NCBI GenBank assembly: GCA_934567355.1
Contig: CAKTJC010000054.1
Coordinates: 1-13,379, forward strand
Source: an uncultured Oscillospiraceae bacterium
GTDB taxonomy: Bacteria; Bacillota; Clostridia; Oscillospirales; Oscillospiraceae
Direction of reading: 5' to 3'
DNA length: 13,379 nucleotides
Positions 1 through 7,879 of this stretch are shown one piece after another. The notes beneath the pieces were generated by a model, which made no database searches, was not told the origin of the DNA, and saw only the letters and a list, made by a program, of their open reading frames with translations. The position numbers were made by a program, and so were the translations under genes. Positions within the stretch are counted from its first letter, which is position 1; each line of letters opens with the position of its first letter.

Positions 1-406
1 GCTCCACATAGGGGAAACATCCTGCGCCTGCATGTGCCTTGGCATTCGTCTGCGGAATTTTCTTATATAAAGCCAGAATCAGGGATACCGCGTATTCCGC
101 AACGGAGCGCGCGTTGGCTCCCTGCGCAAACGTCACAGCAATTCCATTCTCCGTAGCTGCATCCAAATCGATTGCGTCCAGTCCTGTACCATGTCGTGCC
201 AAAACACGGCATTTGGTTTCTGCTGCCATGCGCTTGAAAAATTCAGCATCGGACTTCATTCCACGGCTGATAAGCGCATCGCAATCCTTTAACTTCTCAA
301 TAATTTCATCCAGATTTGTTGTATTCAGCTCCACGATTTCGGCAATACGGCCTAAATACTCCGTTCCCCACGGGGAAAGCGCCCTGGATACTGCAACTTT
401 ATACAC
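1..406 (-). CDS. D-isomer-specific 2-hydroxyacid dehydrogenase, N-terminal part (runs off the left edge)
   Basis: This is the first 135 codons of an NAD(P)-dependent 2-hydroxyacid dehydrogenase of the SerA/PdxB type; the rest lies beyond the window. The start is GTG at 406-404, eight bases after a GGAGGG ribosome binding site (415-420). An ATG start is not available in a sensible place. Family hallmarks seen are the ALISRG segment (residues 44-49), the RHGTGLDAIDLDAA substrate-domain motif (71-84), and the hinge helix N98-x4-VAEYAVSLILAL (98-113). The Rossmann GxGxxG motif and the catalytic Arg/Glu/His lie outside. It starts 37 bases after the upstream ATPase gene ends, so it belongs to the same operon. 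In this context it probably oxidises a hydroxy acid or a phosphorylated one; PdxB, a relative, acts on 4-phosphoerythronate. The family is certain enough; the substrate is inference. Confidence 0.88.
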   Translation of the reverse strand, partial: MYKVAVSRALSPWGTEYLGRIAEIVELNTTNLDEIIEKLKDCDALISRGMKSDAEFFKRMAAETKCRVLARHGTGLDAIDLDAATENGIAVTFAQGANARSVAEYAVSLILALYKKIPQTNAKAHAGAGCFPYVE

Positions 407-443
407 TTGGAAAGCCCTCCTTATACATTGTTTTTCACTCTTT

Positions 444-1460
444 TCAATCCATTTTACGAATTGAAATGTGCGCGGCTGCGGACATAAGCTGCCGGGATTC
501 GCATGCAAAATGGCAGGCAACACAATGTCCCGGTTCCACCTCGGTCAATTCCGGCGTTTTTTCGCTGCATTCCGGACGCGCCATCCAGCAGCGAGGGGCA
601 AAACGGCAGCCGGGCTTTGGATTGACTGGACTTGGCACATCTCCCTTAAGGACGATCCTGTTCACTGCCTTGTCCACATCGACACGAGGAATTGCCGACA
701 GCAGTGCAATGGTGTATGGATGGAGTGTATTTTCAAATATCTGGTCGGTTTCGGCGATCTCGACGATCTGCCCCAGATACATAACTGCGATGCGGTGCGA
801 AATATGCCGCACGACGGAAAGGTCATGCGAAACAAACAAATAGGAAATATTGCGCTTTCTCTGCATCTCCATCAGGCGATTAATGATTTTCGCCTGAACG
901 GACACATCCAATGAGGAAACCGGCTCATCGCAGACCACAAATTCCGGATTCAGCGACAGCGCCCTGGCAATTCCGACGACTTGTCTTGTTCCGCCATCCA
1001 ACTCGTGAGGATAGTGATTGAGCAGGCTCTGCGAAATACCGACCTCGTCACAAAGCGCTTTTATTTTCTCCTCACGTTCCTGCTTGCTCGCTCCAATATG
1101 ATGAATCTCGTAGGCCTCGCTCAGGATGGATTTTACCGTTCGCTTTGGGTTCAGCGAGGAATACGGATCCTGGAAGATGATCTGTATTTTCTTACGAAGC
1201 TCAAAGCTTTCCTGCTTATCCGCCTTGAAAACGTCCCTGCCCTGATACAGGAGCTCACCGCCGGTCTGCGGGTTCAGGCGTGTAATGACCGTTCCAACGG
1301 TGCTTTTTCCACAGCCGGATTCTCCTACCAGGCCCAACGTTTCACCGGGGTATACCTCAAAAGAAACGTCATCCACCGCATGGAGATCCTTCCCTTTTCC
1401 AATATGGTAATATTTCTTCAGGTGTTTAACTTCAAGCAGAGGGACTCTTTTCTCTTCCAT
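444..1460 (-). CDS. Peptide-type ABC importer, second ATP-binding subunit (DppF/OppF-like)
   Basis: This is the second ATPase of a Dpp/Opp-type importer. It would act at the inner face of the membrane as a heterodimer with the 1464-2435 product. Visible motifs, counted from the ATG: Walker [10 protein letters not shown] (46-54), Q-loop Q97, Walker B with D178-E179-P180, D-loop SSLD (182-185) and switch histidine H212. The signature loop reads LDGGTRQ (154-160) rather than LSGGQ. The C-terminal oligo-HPY tail has the family cysteines (C285, C291, C298, C313, C316), which in related transporters can hold a metal or Fe-S centre. The length of 338 residues is normal. The ATG at 1460 sits eight bases after GGAGG; an in-frame TTG one codon earlier directly follows the upstream stop and is less likely. 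There are only three bases between the two ATPase genes. The substrate cannot be read from the ATPase. Confidence 0.93.
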   Translation of the reverse strand: MEEKRVPLLEVKHLKKYYHIGKGKDLHAVDDVSFEVYPGETLGLVGESGCGKSTVGTVITRLNPQTGGELLYQGRDVFKADKQESFELRKKIQIIFQDPYSSLNPKRTVKSILSEAYEIHHIGASKQEREEKIKALCDEVGISQSLLNHYPHELDGGTRQVVGIARALSLNPEFVVCDEPVSSLDVSVQAKIINRLMEMQRKRNISYLFVSHDLSVVRHISHRIAVMYLGQIVEIAETDQIFENTLHPYTIALLSAIPRVDVDKAVNRIVLKGDVPSPVNPKPGCRFAPRCWMARPECSEKTPELTEVEPGHCVACHFACESRQLMSAAAHISIRKMD

Positions 1461-1463
1461 CAA

Positions 1464-2435
1464 TCATACCTCCTGCCAGTGATGACACGCGACAATGTGG
1501 TTTTCATTTATGGCCACCGTCCCGGGATATTCGTTTCTGCAATTTTCCGTGCAATGCTCACACCGGGGATGGAAACAGCAGCCGGACGGAAGATCCTGCG
1601 CATTTGCGATATTACCCGGAATGGTGAAGAGCGTGTCTCTCTTTTCATCCAGATTGGGAAGCGCGCCAAGCAGCCCCCTGGTATAGGGATGGATCGGGGA
1701 CTTGAATACTTCCCGGACGGTTCCATATTCAATGATTCTTCCGGCATACATCACCGCGACGCGCTCACACAACTCGGAAATAATCCCCAGGTTATGGGTA
1801 ATCATAAGCAGAGAGGTATCCATCTGCGTTTGCAGTTCCTTCATCAGCTCCAGGATCTGCGCCTGAATCGTAACATCCAAAGCGGTCGTCGGTTCATCCG
1901 CAATTAAAAGCGCCGGATTGCACGCCAGACCGGCCGCAATGCCGACTCTCTGCCGCATTCCGCCGGAGAATTCGTGCGGGTAATTCTTGATGCGGTATCC
2001 GGCAATGCCAACCCGCTCCAGGAGCTTCGCTGCCTCCTCATTTGCCTGTTTCCGCTTCATACCGCGGTGGCGGCGGAGCACCATTGCAATCTGCTCGCCC
2101 ACCGTAAACGTGGGGTTGAGCGCCGTCAAAGGATTTTGGAAAATCATGGCAATGCGGTCGCCGCGGATTTCCTCCAATTCACCTTTGGGCATGCTGAAAA
2201 TATCCCTGCCATCAAACGTGATGCTGCCGCCCGTAACTTTACCGACATCCTTCGGCAGCAGGTTCAGAATGGAAAGCGCCGTCGTGGTTTTTCCTGCGCC
2301 GGATTCGCCGACAAGGCCAATGGACTCTCCCTTGTGGATCTGTAAGTTCACCCCGTTAAGCGCATAGCATCGGGCACGCTCGGTAACATATTCCACCTTC
2401 AGGTCTTTGATTTCAAGTAAAAGTTCTTTTCCCAT
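1464..2435 (-). CDS. Peptide-type ABC importer, first ATP-binding subunit (DppD/OppD-like)
   Basis: This is the first ATPase of the Dpp/Opp-type importer, paired with the 444-1460 product to drive uptake through the two permeases. Motifs in order: Walker A GESGAGKTT (43-51), Q-loop Q100, signature FSGGMRQ (156-162), Walker B ending D180-E181-P182, D-loop ALD (185-187) and switch histidine H214. The C-terminal oligo-HPY region carries a cysteine cluster (C286, C287, C292, C295, C299, C317). The length of 323 residues is typical. The ATG at 2435 follows a GGAGGAG ribosome binding site nine bases away. It starts 20 bases after the permease gene ends. In contrast to its partner its signature loop is close to consensus, so the two ATP sites of the dimer may differ in activity. 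Confidence 0.94.
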   Translation of the reverse strand: MGKELLLEIKDLKVEYVTERARCYALNGVNLQIHKGESIGLVGESGAGKTTTALSILNLLPKDVGKVTGGSITFDGRDIFSMPKGELEEIRGDRIAMIFQNPLTALNPTFTVGEQIAMVLRRHRGMKRKQANEEAAKLLERVGIAGYRIKNYPHEFSGGMRQRVGIAAGLACNPALLIADEPTTALDVTIQAQILELMKELQTQMDTSLLMITHNLGIISELCERVAVMYAGRIIEYGTVREVFKSPIHPYTRGLLGALPNLDEKRDTLFTIPGNIANAQDLPSGCCFHPRCEHCTENCRNEYPGTVAINENHIVACHHWQEV

Positions 2436-2455
2436 ACTGTCTCTCCTCCAGACTC

Positions 2456-3307
2456 TCAGGTTCGCTTGACATCGAGGACATCTCTCAGTCCGTCGCCAAG
2501 GAAGTTAAAGGTCAATATAGAGAACATCAGGAAGCAGCCGGGTGCGACAACCACCCAGGGATGTGTGGCGATGTAGCTGCGCCCCGCAGAAATCATTCCG
2601 CCCCAGCTGGGCGCAGGGGGCTGAATGCCCATATTCAGGAAACTCAGCGACGCTTCCAGCATAATAATCGCACCGAATTGCTGGCTGAACTGGATGAGCA
2701 AGGGTGTTGTAATATTCAACAGGACATCTTTGATAAGAATGCGTCCGGATTTTGCACCCAGCGCCTTGGATGCCTGAATGTATTCACGATTTCGAATGCT
2801 CAGGACATTATTTCGCACCATGCGCGTATAGCCAACCCAGCGGGAAATAACCATTACAATAATTAGATTCGTTGTGCTGATACCGAGCACTGCCAAAACC
2901 GCAATTGCCAACATCAGCGTTGGTATGGCTGACAGCGCATCGCACAGGCGCATGATCACCATATCAATGGTTCCGCCAAAATAACCGGCAATCAATCCCA
3001 TCGCCACACCGATAATTGTTGTAAAGATAACCACCACAAACGCCACACCCAGTGAGAACCGGGCGCCGGTCAGCAGTCTGGCAAGGACATCCCGACCAAC
3101 CTGATCGGTACCCAAGATGTGGCCGGATCCGCCATTTGCAAACCACTGCGGCGCAACGAAGCGCTCCAGCGGAGAGGTCGTATAGGGGTCATAGTCCACG
3201 AGCTTCGGTCCAAAAATCGCAAGGAACACCAGCACAAGGAAGCCACAGAAGCCAATCACAAAGAATTTGCTGCGAAGCATTCTTTTGAACATTATTTTTT
3301 TATCCAT
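2456..3307 (-). CDS. Peptide-type ABC importer permease (DppC/OppC-like)
   Basis: This is an inner-membrane permease subunit of the binding-protein-dependent importer, 283 residues. The N-terminal segment (about 13-33) is the first membrane helix. It is followed by the DppC hallmark GTDQVGRDVLARLL (66-79), further hydrophobic helices near 86-108, 121-142, 145-160 and 250-270, and the EAA coupling motif REYIQASKALGAK (174-186) that docks on the ATPases. A longer reading frame starts ten codons upstream, but it would overlap the preceding gene. The ATG at 3307 has a GGAGG (3313-3317) five bases before it, so I chose that. It lies ten bases after the DppB-like gene. The substrate is not evident. 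Confidence 0.94.
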   Translation of the reverse strand: MDKKIMFKRMLRSKFFVIGFCGFLVLVFLAIFGPKLVDYDPYTTSPLERFVAPQWFANGGSGHILGTDQVGRDVLARLLTGARFSLGVAFVVVIFTTIIGVAMGLIAGYFGGTIDMVIMRLCDALSAIPTLMLAIAVLAVLGISTTNLIIVMVISRWVGYTRMVRNNVLSIRNREYIQASKALGAKSGRILIKDVLLNITTPLLIQFSQQFGAIIMLEASLSFLNMGIQPPAPSWGGMISAGRSYIATHPWVVVAPGCFLMFSILTFNFLGDGLRDVLDVKRT

Positions 3308-3317
3308 GTGATCCTCC

Positions 3318-4244
3318 TTACTTGCTTGAAAGGACAATGCGTCTGTCCACTGCGGAATTGATCAGGTCGATTGCCAGATGAACCAGCGCTATTCCCGTTG
3401 CGGTTACCAGCAGAATCGCCTGCACCATGGGATAATCACGGTTATTAATTGACATACTCATCAGCTGTCCCATACCAGGCCAGTTAAAAATCTGTTCTGT
3501 AACGATCGCGCCGCCCAAATAGGCCGCGACGGAGCCGCCAACGAGGGTAATGACGGGAATCAGCGCATTTTTGAATGCATATTTTACGTTGATGACACTG
3601 TCGCGAATGCCACGTGCTCTTGTTGCAACAATATAGTCCTCCCTCAAAACATCAACCATGCCAGAGCGTGCCATTCGGCAGGTACTTGCCGCCTGCGGCA
3701 GTCCTATGGTCAGCGCAGGTAAAATCACATACTTAAAGCCGCCGACGCCGAACGCCGGAAGCCAATGCAGCTTCACCGCAAAAACCAGTACCAAAAAAAC
3801 TGCCAGCCAAACAGTGGACATGGACTGGAAAATCAGCGCAAAGAACATGCACCCAAGATCCAGGCCGGTTCCCTGGTGGACGCCTGCAATGATTCCAAGT
3901 GGAATTGCGATGATGATTGCCACAATACTGCCCATCAGCGCCATAAAGAGCGTATTGGGCAGGCGCTCCAAAATGACCGAAATGCAGGGTCTTGAATAGT
4001 TGATCGACGTGCCGAAATCCCCACGAAGCACATTTCCGAACCAAATAAAATACTGCAAATATACCGACTTATCCAGACCGAGCCTGACCTCCATTGCAGC
4101 AATTTCTTCTTCGGTCGCATCATCCGGCAGCATCATCCGTGCCGGATTGCCCGGTGCCAGACGCAGAAGGAAGAAAGCAATAAGCGATACGACCAATACA
4201 ACGATGACCGTCGCTCCAAGGCGCTTAAGAATGTATTTGAACAT
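3318..4244 (-). CDS. Peptide-type ABC importer permease (DppB/OppB-like)
   Basis: This is the other inner-membrane permease subunit, 308 residues, the normal size. It begins with the typical MFKYILKRL and a membrane helix at 10-29, then the external segment with LAPGNPA (29-35) and the LGLDK..YLQY motif (55-65) of DppB proteins. Further helices lie near 98-121, 131-157, 172-190, 225-250 and 273-297. The EAA coupling motif is EDYIVATRARGI (202-213). The final part, NWPGMGQL (254-261), is also a strong family signature. The ribosome binding site is a weaker GGGGGA about eleven bases upstream. A gap of 123 bases with a strong hairpin separates it from the binding-protein gene. Confidence 0.95.
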   Translation of the reverse strand: MFKYILKRLGATVIVVLVVSLIAFFLLRLAPGNPARMMLPDDATEEEIAAMEVRLGLDKSVYLQYFIWFGNVLRGDFGTSINYSRPCISVILERLPNTLFMALMGSIVAIIIAIPLGIIAGVHQGTGLDLGCMFFALIFQSMSTVWLAVFLVLVFAVKLHWLPAFGVGGFKYVILPALTIGLPQAASTCRMARSGMVDVLREDYIVATRARGIRDSVINVKYAFKNALIPVITLVGGSVAAYLGGAIVTEQIFNWPGMGQLMSMSINNRDYPMVQAILLVTATGIALVHLAIDLINSAVDRRIVLSSK

Positions 4245-4304
4245 TTACGTGGTATCCCCCTTACTTTTGGGTTGGGCGTATCGCCAGTTTTCAGATAGCC
4301 CCCG

Positions 4305-4338
4305 GCACGGGAAGCAGAATGCCCTCTGCTTCCCGTGC
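4305..4338 (-). terminator. Intercistronic hairpin after the binding-protein gene (attenuator or mRNA-stabilising stem)
   Basis: A perfect 14-bp inverted repeat (GCACGGGAAGCAGA at 4305-4318, its complement at 4325-4338) encloses a 6-base loop. On the minus strand, the coding direction here, the stem is not followed by a T-run. It is therefore unlikely to be a full terminator. A stem in this place often protects the upstream mRNA or reduces readthrough, so that the binding protein is made in excess over the membrane subunits. On the plus strand a TTTTTT run follows a few bases later, so it could also stop antisense transcripts. The structure is seen; the role is inference. Confidence 0.7.
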
Positions 4339-4367
4339 GCCGGTTAGTTTTTTGAATCGCAACGGAT

Positions 4368-6032
4368 TTACTGAATATAGATGTCCGTGTAATAGTACAT
4401 TCCGTACTGGTCAAAGCGGTATCCCGCCAGTCCTTCACGGACAGCATTGTTGTACTGCATGGTGAGAATGGGCACTGCAGGGGCAACTTCGTCGAACATA
4501 ATCTTCTGGATGTTATAGAGAATCTCCGTCCGCTTTTCCGTGCCGGATGCGGTCTGGATCTCTTCAATTAAATCATAGAGTTCCTGATTGTCATAATTGT
4601 GGTGATGACCAGGGTTGCCGAAACGGCTCTTGTAGGTTGAACCGACATCCTTGGAATTGTACGAGCAGGTAACGACATATGCATCATACTCACCGGTGGA
4701 ACGCACATCGGTTACGAAAGCCTGCTCCACCATCTGAAGCTTGATGTTAAATCCGATTGCATTGGCCATGTCTGCCACGGTAAGCATCATCGCCTCACCG
4801 TTGGTAACTGCAGTGTTCACATAGATGATAATTTCTTCGCCCTTGTACGAGCTGTTCTCCAGAAGCTCCTTTGCCTGTGCGGGATCATAAATGGGCTCAA
4901 ATTCATCGCTGTAGCCATACGCGCCGACAGGAATCCAGCTTGCAATGCCATTACCGCCGCCCATAATGGCATCGGCAATCAGCTGGCGGTCAATGGCGTA
5001 GGAGAATGCCTTGCGAACATTTACATCGTTAAACGGATGTCCCTCGCCGCACTGCAGTCCGACAAACACGATGGAGTTTGTGGAAACCTTGCCCAGAGAA
5101 ATTTCATTATATCCATCGTACATGCTCATCAAATCCGCACCAAGGCGGTTGCAGGCATCGATCTCGCCGGAAAGCATACCGGTTACGATTGCGGAGCCTT
5201 CCGTAATGAAGTAGAGGCTGAATTCATCCACATTGGATGTATTTCCGCCCCAGTAATTATCATTGCGGGTGACAGAAATATATGCGCCGTCCACAAATTC
5301 CTTGAACTTCCACTTCCCGGTTCCGTAGCAGTATCCATCAAAGAAATAGCTGTCGCCCAGTTCGCTCAGCGCTTTATCCTCCAGAATCGGCATGGTATGG
5401 CACCAGCTGTCATACGGAGTTGCATATGTACTGCGGAAGAAAATTTTAACTGTGTAGTTGTCAATGACCTCCACATGATCCATCACGGACCAAAGCCCGG
5501 TCACCTGAGAATAAGTTCCCTGACCTGCAATCGCGCGATTCATGGTTGCTTCCACATCATATGCATCAAAGAGCTCACCATTATGGAAATACACTCCCTC
5601 GCGCAGCCAGAACGTCCACTCCGTGTAGTCATCATTGGTCTCCCACTTGGTGGCAAGCTGGCCAATCGGGTCACCGTTTTCATCACACGTCAGCAGGCGC
5701 TCATAAATCATATCCCACATGCACATGGTCTGCCCACCAGACTGACCCTGCATTGTATCCAGTGACGTGATATTCTGGGTGCATGCCGCATTCACAACAA
5801 CCTTCCCGTTGCGGGTAAATGCGCTCAGATGCTGCGCGCCGGAAACCGCGTTTTGAAGCTCGGCGTCTGTGGGCTTTACATCTTCCTGAGCAGTAGTACT
5901 GTCGCCGGAAGAATCGGCAACCGGGGGCGCGTTTGTAACCTCGTTCGTTTTGTCATCACTCTTACCACACGCCACCATTGTCAGCAGCATAACCAGCACC
6001 AGAACCAGGCACATCCATTTTCGACTTTGCAT
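4368..6032 (-). CDS. Solute-binding lipoprotein of the ABC importer (SBP family 5, DppA/OppA-like)
   Basis: This is the extracytoplasmic receptor of the importer, 554 residues. It has a lipoprotein signal peptide: charged start (R4, K5), hydrophobic core 7-20, and lipobox MVAC with the lipidated cysteine at residue 22. A Ser/Asp/Thr-rich linker follows. The mature part has the family 5 pattern, including YERLLTCDENG, LATKWE..DDYTEWTFWLREGVYFHNGE, and later VRKAFSYAIDRQLIADAIMGG and QKIMFDEVAPAVPIL. The ATG at 6032 is seven bases after GGAGG. It follows the kinase gene by 139 bases. Family 5 proteins bind peptides but also nickel, sugars, opines and other solutes. With a DUF1537 kinase next door, an acid sugar, its glycoside or a conjugate is a reasonable guess, not shown by the sequence. 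Confidence 0.93.
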   Translation of the reverse strand: MQSRKWMCLVLVLVMLLTMVACGKSDDKTNEVTNAPPVADSSGDSTTAQEDVKPTDAELQNAVSGAQHLSAFTRNGKVVVNAACTQNITSLDTMQGQSGGQTMCMWDMIYERLLTCDENGDPIGQLATKWETNDDYTEWTFWLREGVYFHNGELFDAYDVEATMNRAIAGQGTYSQVTGLWSVMDHVEVIDNYTVKIFFRSTYATPYDSWCHTMPILEDKALSELGDSYFFDGYCYGTGKWKFKEFVDGAYISVTRNDNYWGGNTSNVDEFSLYFITEGSAIVTGMLSGEIDACNRLGADLMSMYDGYNEISLGKVSTNSIVFVGLQCGEGHPFNDVNVRKAFSYAIDRQLIADAIMGGGNGIASWIPVGAYGYSDEFEPIYDPAQAKELLENSSYKGEEIIIYVNTAVTNGEAMMLTVADMANAIGFNIKLQMVEQAFVTDVRSTGEYDAYVVTCSYNSKDVGSTYKSRFGNPGHHHNYDNQELYDLIEEIQTASGTEKRTEILYNIQKIMFDEVAPAVPILTMQYNNAVREGLAGYRFDQYGMYYYTDIYIQ

Positions 6033-6171
6033 ATTTTTTCCTCCATTTTTTTATTTTTATTTTCTCTTTCTTCGGAAATAAAACGCCCCTAACAACTCTC
6101 CTTTCATTGATACGTCCGCGCCATTACGGGTATTTCGCATTGCAGCCCCTTCCGTTTGGTTTTGTCTCCGC

Positions 6172-7449
6172 CTATTTACAGAGGTTTCCCTGACTGATGC
6201 ACTCTGCCAGATCCCACAGAAGGCTTTCCTTGCCGAAGCCTCCAGACTTGGAAAAAACGTAGCAATCCATATCTGCGAGCACATACTTCGACAGAACCGT
6301 TCCGGATGCCAGTTCACAGATTGGGACAATCTCTCTGCAAGAGGTATTTTGGATGAAGCCCAGGAGCGTATCCCCACCCGTCAGAAGAATCGAATTTTTC
6401 ATTCCCATATCGATCAGCTTCTTAACAATTTTTCCAAGGCAATCCGAAATCATCGCTCTGACCTCATCGGGGTGGCCTTCGCTCTCATTCATGTATTGCA
6501 CTGTCCCGTTGCAATTGATCTGACCATTAGTATCGATGATCACTCTCTCACAGTTCTTGACAAGCTGCCATACCTCCTGCATAAATTGCTGCCCCTGTGC
6601 GGATTCCAGATACTCCGGCTGCAGAATCTGCTCGGAATGCAGCGTTATCCTCGCAAAACCATGCCGCTGCGCATAATCAAGCTGTTTTTTTGTTATCTCA
6701 TTCAGGCTGCCACATACAACAAGGAATCTTTTATTGATTGGCGGTATTGGGTTTTCTTTCCTCTTCGGGCTGATGAAAGCCGGCAAAACCTCTCCCAGAC
6801 CAGCGCAGCCTGCCATTACATGTAATCTTCCCTGCGCCTGAAGGAAATGAACGATTTCATTCATCTGTTCATTGCTTTGGGCATCGTAGATCCGTATGCA
6901 TTTCCCTGAATCACACTGAATTTTTGCTTTTTCGAAGGGCACAGAAATTGTTTTTATACTCGATTGCGACGCAATAATATCCGGGATGTATGAATGCGCC
7001 ACAGGCTCGAACGGATCCTTCCCGAACACGCTGTCCGCAACCGGAACTCCTGAAATGTACTGAATTCCGTCCTTTGTCGTACGCCCCATTCTTGGAAAAG
7101 AAGGGATAAACGAAAGACATTCTTTCCCCGATGCGTCCAGGACTGCGGCAAGCTCACTTCCAATATTGCCTCTCAACGCGGAATCCGTCTTTTTTAAGAG
7201 GTGCTCTACTTGGTGTGCTGCTGCCTTTTGCGCTACAGAATATACAACCCGATACGCCACATCCGGGGGTGCATGTCTTGTCTCCGTATCAACGACAACA
7301 ACTTCTGTGCCATCCCGAATTGGAGCCTGAAGCCCGATGTTTCCGTCCGGTGCGATAACCACGCGCGTTTTCATTCCCTTTGTTGCAAACTGTACGCCTG
7401 TGTCAACCGCCCCCGTAAAATCATCCGCAATAATTAAGCACTTTAACAG
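6172..7449 (-). CDS. Four-carbon acid-sugar kinase, DUF1537 family, with apparent CTG start
   Basis: This is an ATP-dependent kinase of the family that includes D-threonate kinase (DtnK) and 3-oxo-tetronate kinase (OtnK), which phosphorylate the terminal hydroxyl of C4 sugar acids. The first ATG (7374) would remove the conserved N-terminus. Reading the same frame upstream restores IIADDFTGAVDTGVQFA (residues 6-22), the family's ADDxTGA substrate-domain motif. The frame stays open to a TGA at 7471-7473 without any ATG, GTG or TTG. A CTG at 7449 lies eight bases after AAGGAGG, giving 425 residues, the usual family length. Other motifs, numbered from the CTG: KKTDSALRG (86-94), FPRMGRTT (118-125), nucleotide-binding GGDT (358-361) and SGGFG (402-406). 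It is the first gene of the operon, divergent from the regulator. The exact acid sugar is unknown. Confidence 0.92.
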   Translation of the reverse strand: MLKCLIIADDFTGAVDTGVQFATKGMKTRVVIAPDGNIGLQAPIRDGTEVVVVDTETRHAPPDVAYRVVYSVAQKAAAHQVEHLLKKTDSALRGNIGSELAAVLDASGKECLSFIPSFPRMGRTTKDGIQYISGVPVADSVFGKDPFEPVAHSYIPDIIASQSSIKTISVPFEKAKIQCDSGKCIRIYDAQSNEQMNEIVHFLQAQGRLHVMAGCAGLGEVLPAFISPKRKENPIPPINKRFLVVCGSLNEITKKQLDYAQRHGFARITLHSEQILQPEYLESAQGQQFMQEVWQLVKNCERVIIDTNGQINCNGTVQYMNESEGHPDEVRAMISDCLGKIVKKLIDMGMKNSILLTGGDTLLGFIQNTSCREIVPICELASGTVLSKYVLADMDCYVFSKSGGFGKESLLWDLAECISQGNLCK

Positions 7450-7457
7450 TAAGTTCT

Positions 7458-7464
7458 CCTCCTT
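7458..7464 (-). promoter_or_regulatory. Ribosome binding site that defines the CTG start of the kinase gene
   Basis: AAGGAGG on the minus strand is a full-strength Shine-Dalgarno sequence eight bases before the CTG at 7449-7447. It is much too far (over 80 bases) from the first in-frame ATG at 7374. It therefore supports the longer reading frame and the unusual start codon. Confidence 0.85.
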
Positions 7465-7531
7465 TCTCTGTCATTTTCCACCATGTCATTCGTCACATTT
7501 TACAAATTATCTGTTCCCTCATGCTGAAAGT

Positions 7532-7560
7532 AGTGTATATTGATGAGGCCTTATTCGCAA
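7532..7560 (-). promoter_or_regulatory. Candidate sigma-A promoter for the kinase-importer operon
   Basis: On the minus strand TTGCGA (7560-7555) and TACACT (7537-7532) are separated by 17 bases. Each matches four of six consensus bases. Transcription would start near 7525, about 75 bases before the kinase start. The match is only moderate, as expected for an activator-dependent promoter. I saw no convincing sigma-54 (GG-N10-GC) element by eye in this leader. Confidence 0.4.
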
Positions 7561-7587
7561 TCTAACTTGATTCTTTTTCTGTTCCAC

Positions 7588-7642
7588 TTTGAAACACCTC
7601 TAATTTTTGTAATTTCTATCAATATCGTTTTAATTTGAAACA
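7588..7642. repeat. Pair of TTTGAAACA direct repeats upstream of the operon
   Basis: The nonamer TTTGAAACA occurs at 7588-7596 and again at 7634-7642, 46 bases apart. Both lie just upstream of the candidate operon promoter. A related inverted copy (TGTTTCtAAA, one inserted base) lies at 7908-7917, over the likely transcription start of the regulator gene. They could be regulator half-sites. The region is A+T-rich, so chance is possible. Confidence 0.35.
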
Positions 7643-7650
7643 ATCATTCG

Positions 7651-7757
7651 ACTGTTTTTTTCATATTTCCATGCAGAACAACAGCTGAAATTCACTTTCT
7701 CCAAGGCAACACACCTCAAGTTGATCCAAACAGTGCACTGTTTTTTATCAGAACAGT
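7651..7757. promoter_or_regulatory. Candidate operator cluster with a perfect 16-bp palindrome
   Basis: AAACAGTGCACTGTTT at 7728-7743 is perfectly self-complementary. The same half-motif recurs nearby: ACTGTTTTTT at 7651-7660 repeats 7737-7746, and AACAGT at 7752-7757 forms a further inverted pair with ACTGTT at 7737-7742. This cluster lies midway between the two divergent genes, which fits binding of a dimeric Fis-type regulator. A short stem followed by T's could alternatively act as a weak rightward terminator. The repeats are seen; the binding is inference. Apart from the elements listed separately, the remaining divergent region (7450-7938) shows only A+T-rich sequence and no credible gene. 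Confidence 0.45.
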
Positions 7758-7879
7758 TGTACGGTAGATAATTCAGCAGCAGCTCGGCCTCACACATAGA
7801 AATTTCTTTCACGATTCAGAGTCTATTCGTTTCATTTTATAACGGATTTATTTTTCGTTTCCTTTTTTCTTCTTTTTTC

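Noticed and set aside
981..1907. A 308-codon plus-strand open frame across both ATPase genes.
   Set aside because: Both ATPases on the other strand have complete catalytic motifs; this frame spans their junction and lacks any motif or ribosome binding site.
6033..6171. A separate promoter or small gene between the kinase and binding-protein genes.
   Set aside because: Only an A-rich ribosome binding region and a short unsupported frame are seen; no good promoter boxes or hairpin.
7630..7812. A 60-codon minus-strand reading frame in the divergent control region, cysteine-containing, starting at GTG.
   Set aside because: There is no ribosome binding site, no recognisable motif, and it overlaps the palindrome and promoter-like elements; probably chance.
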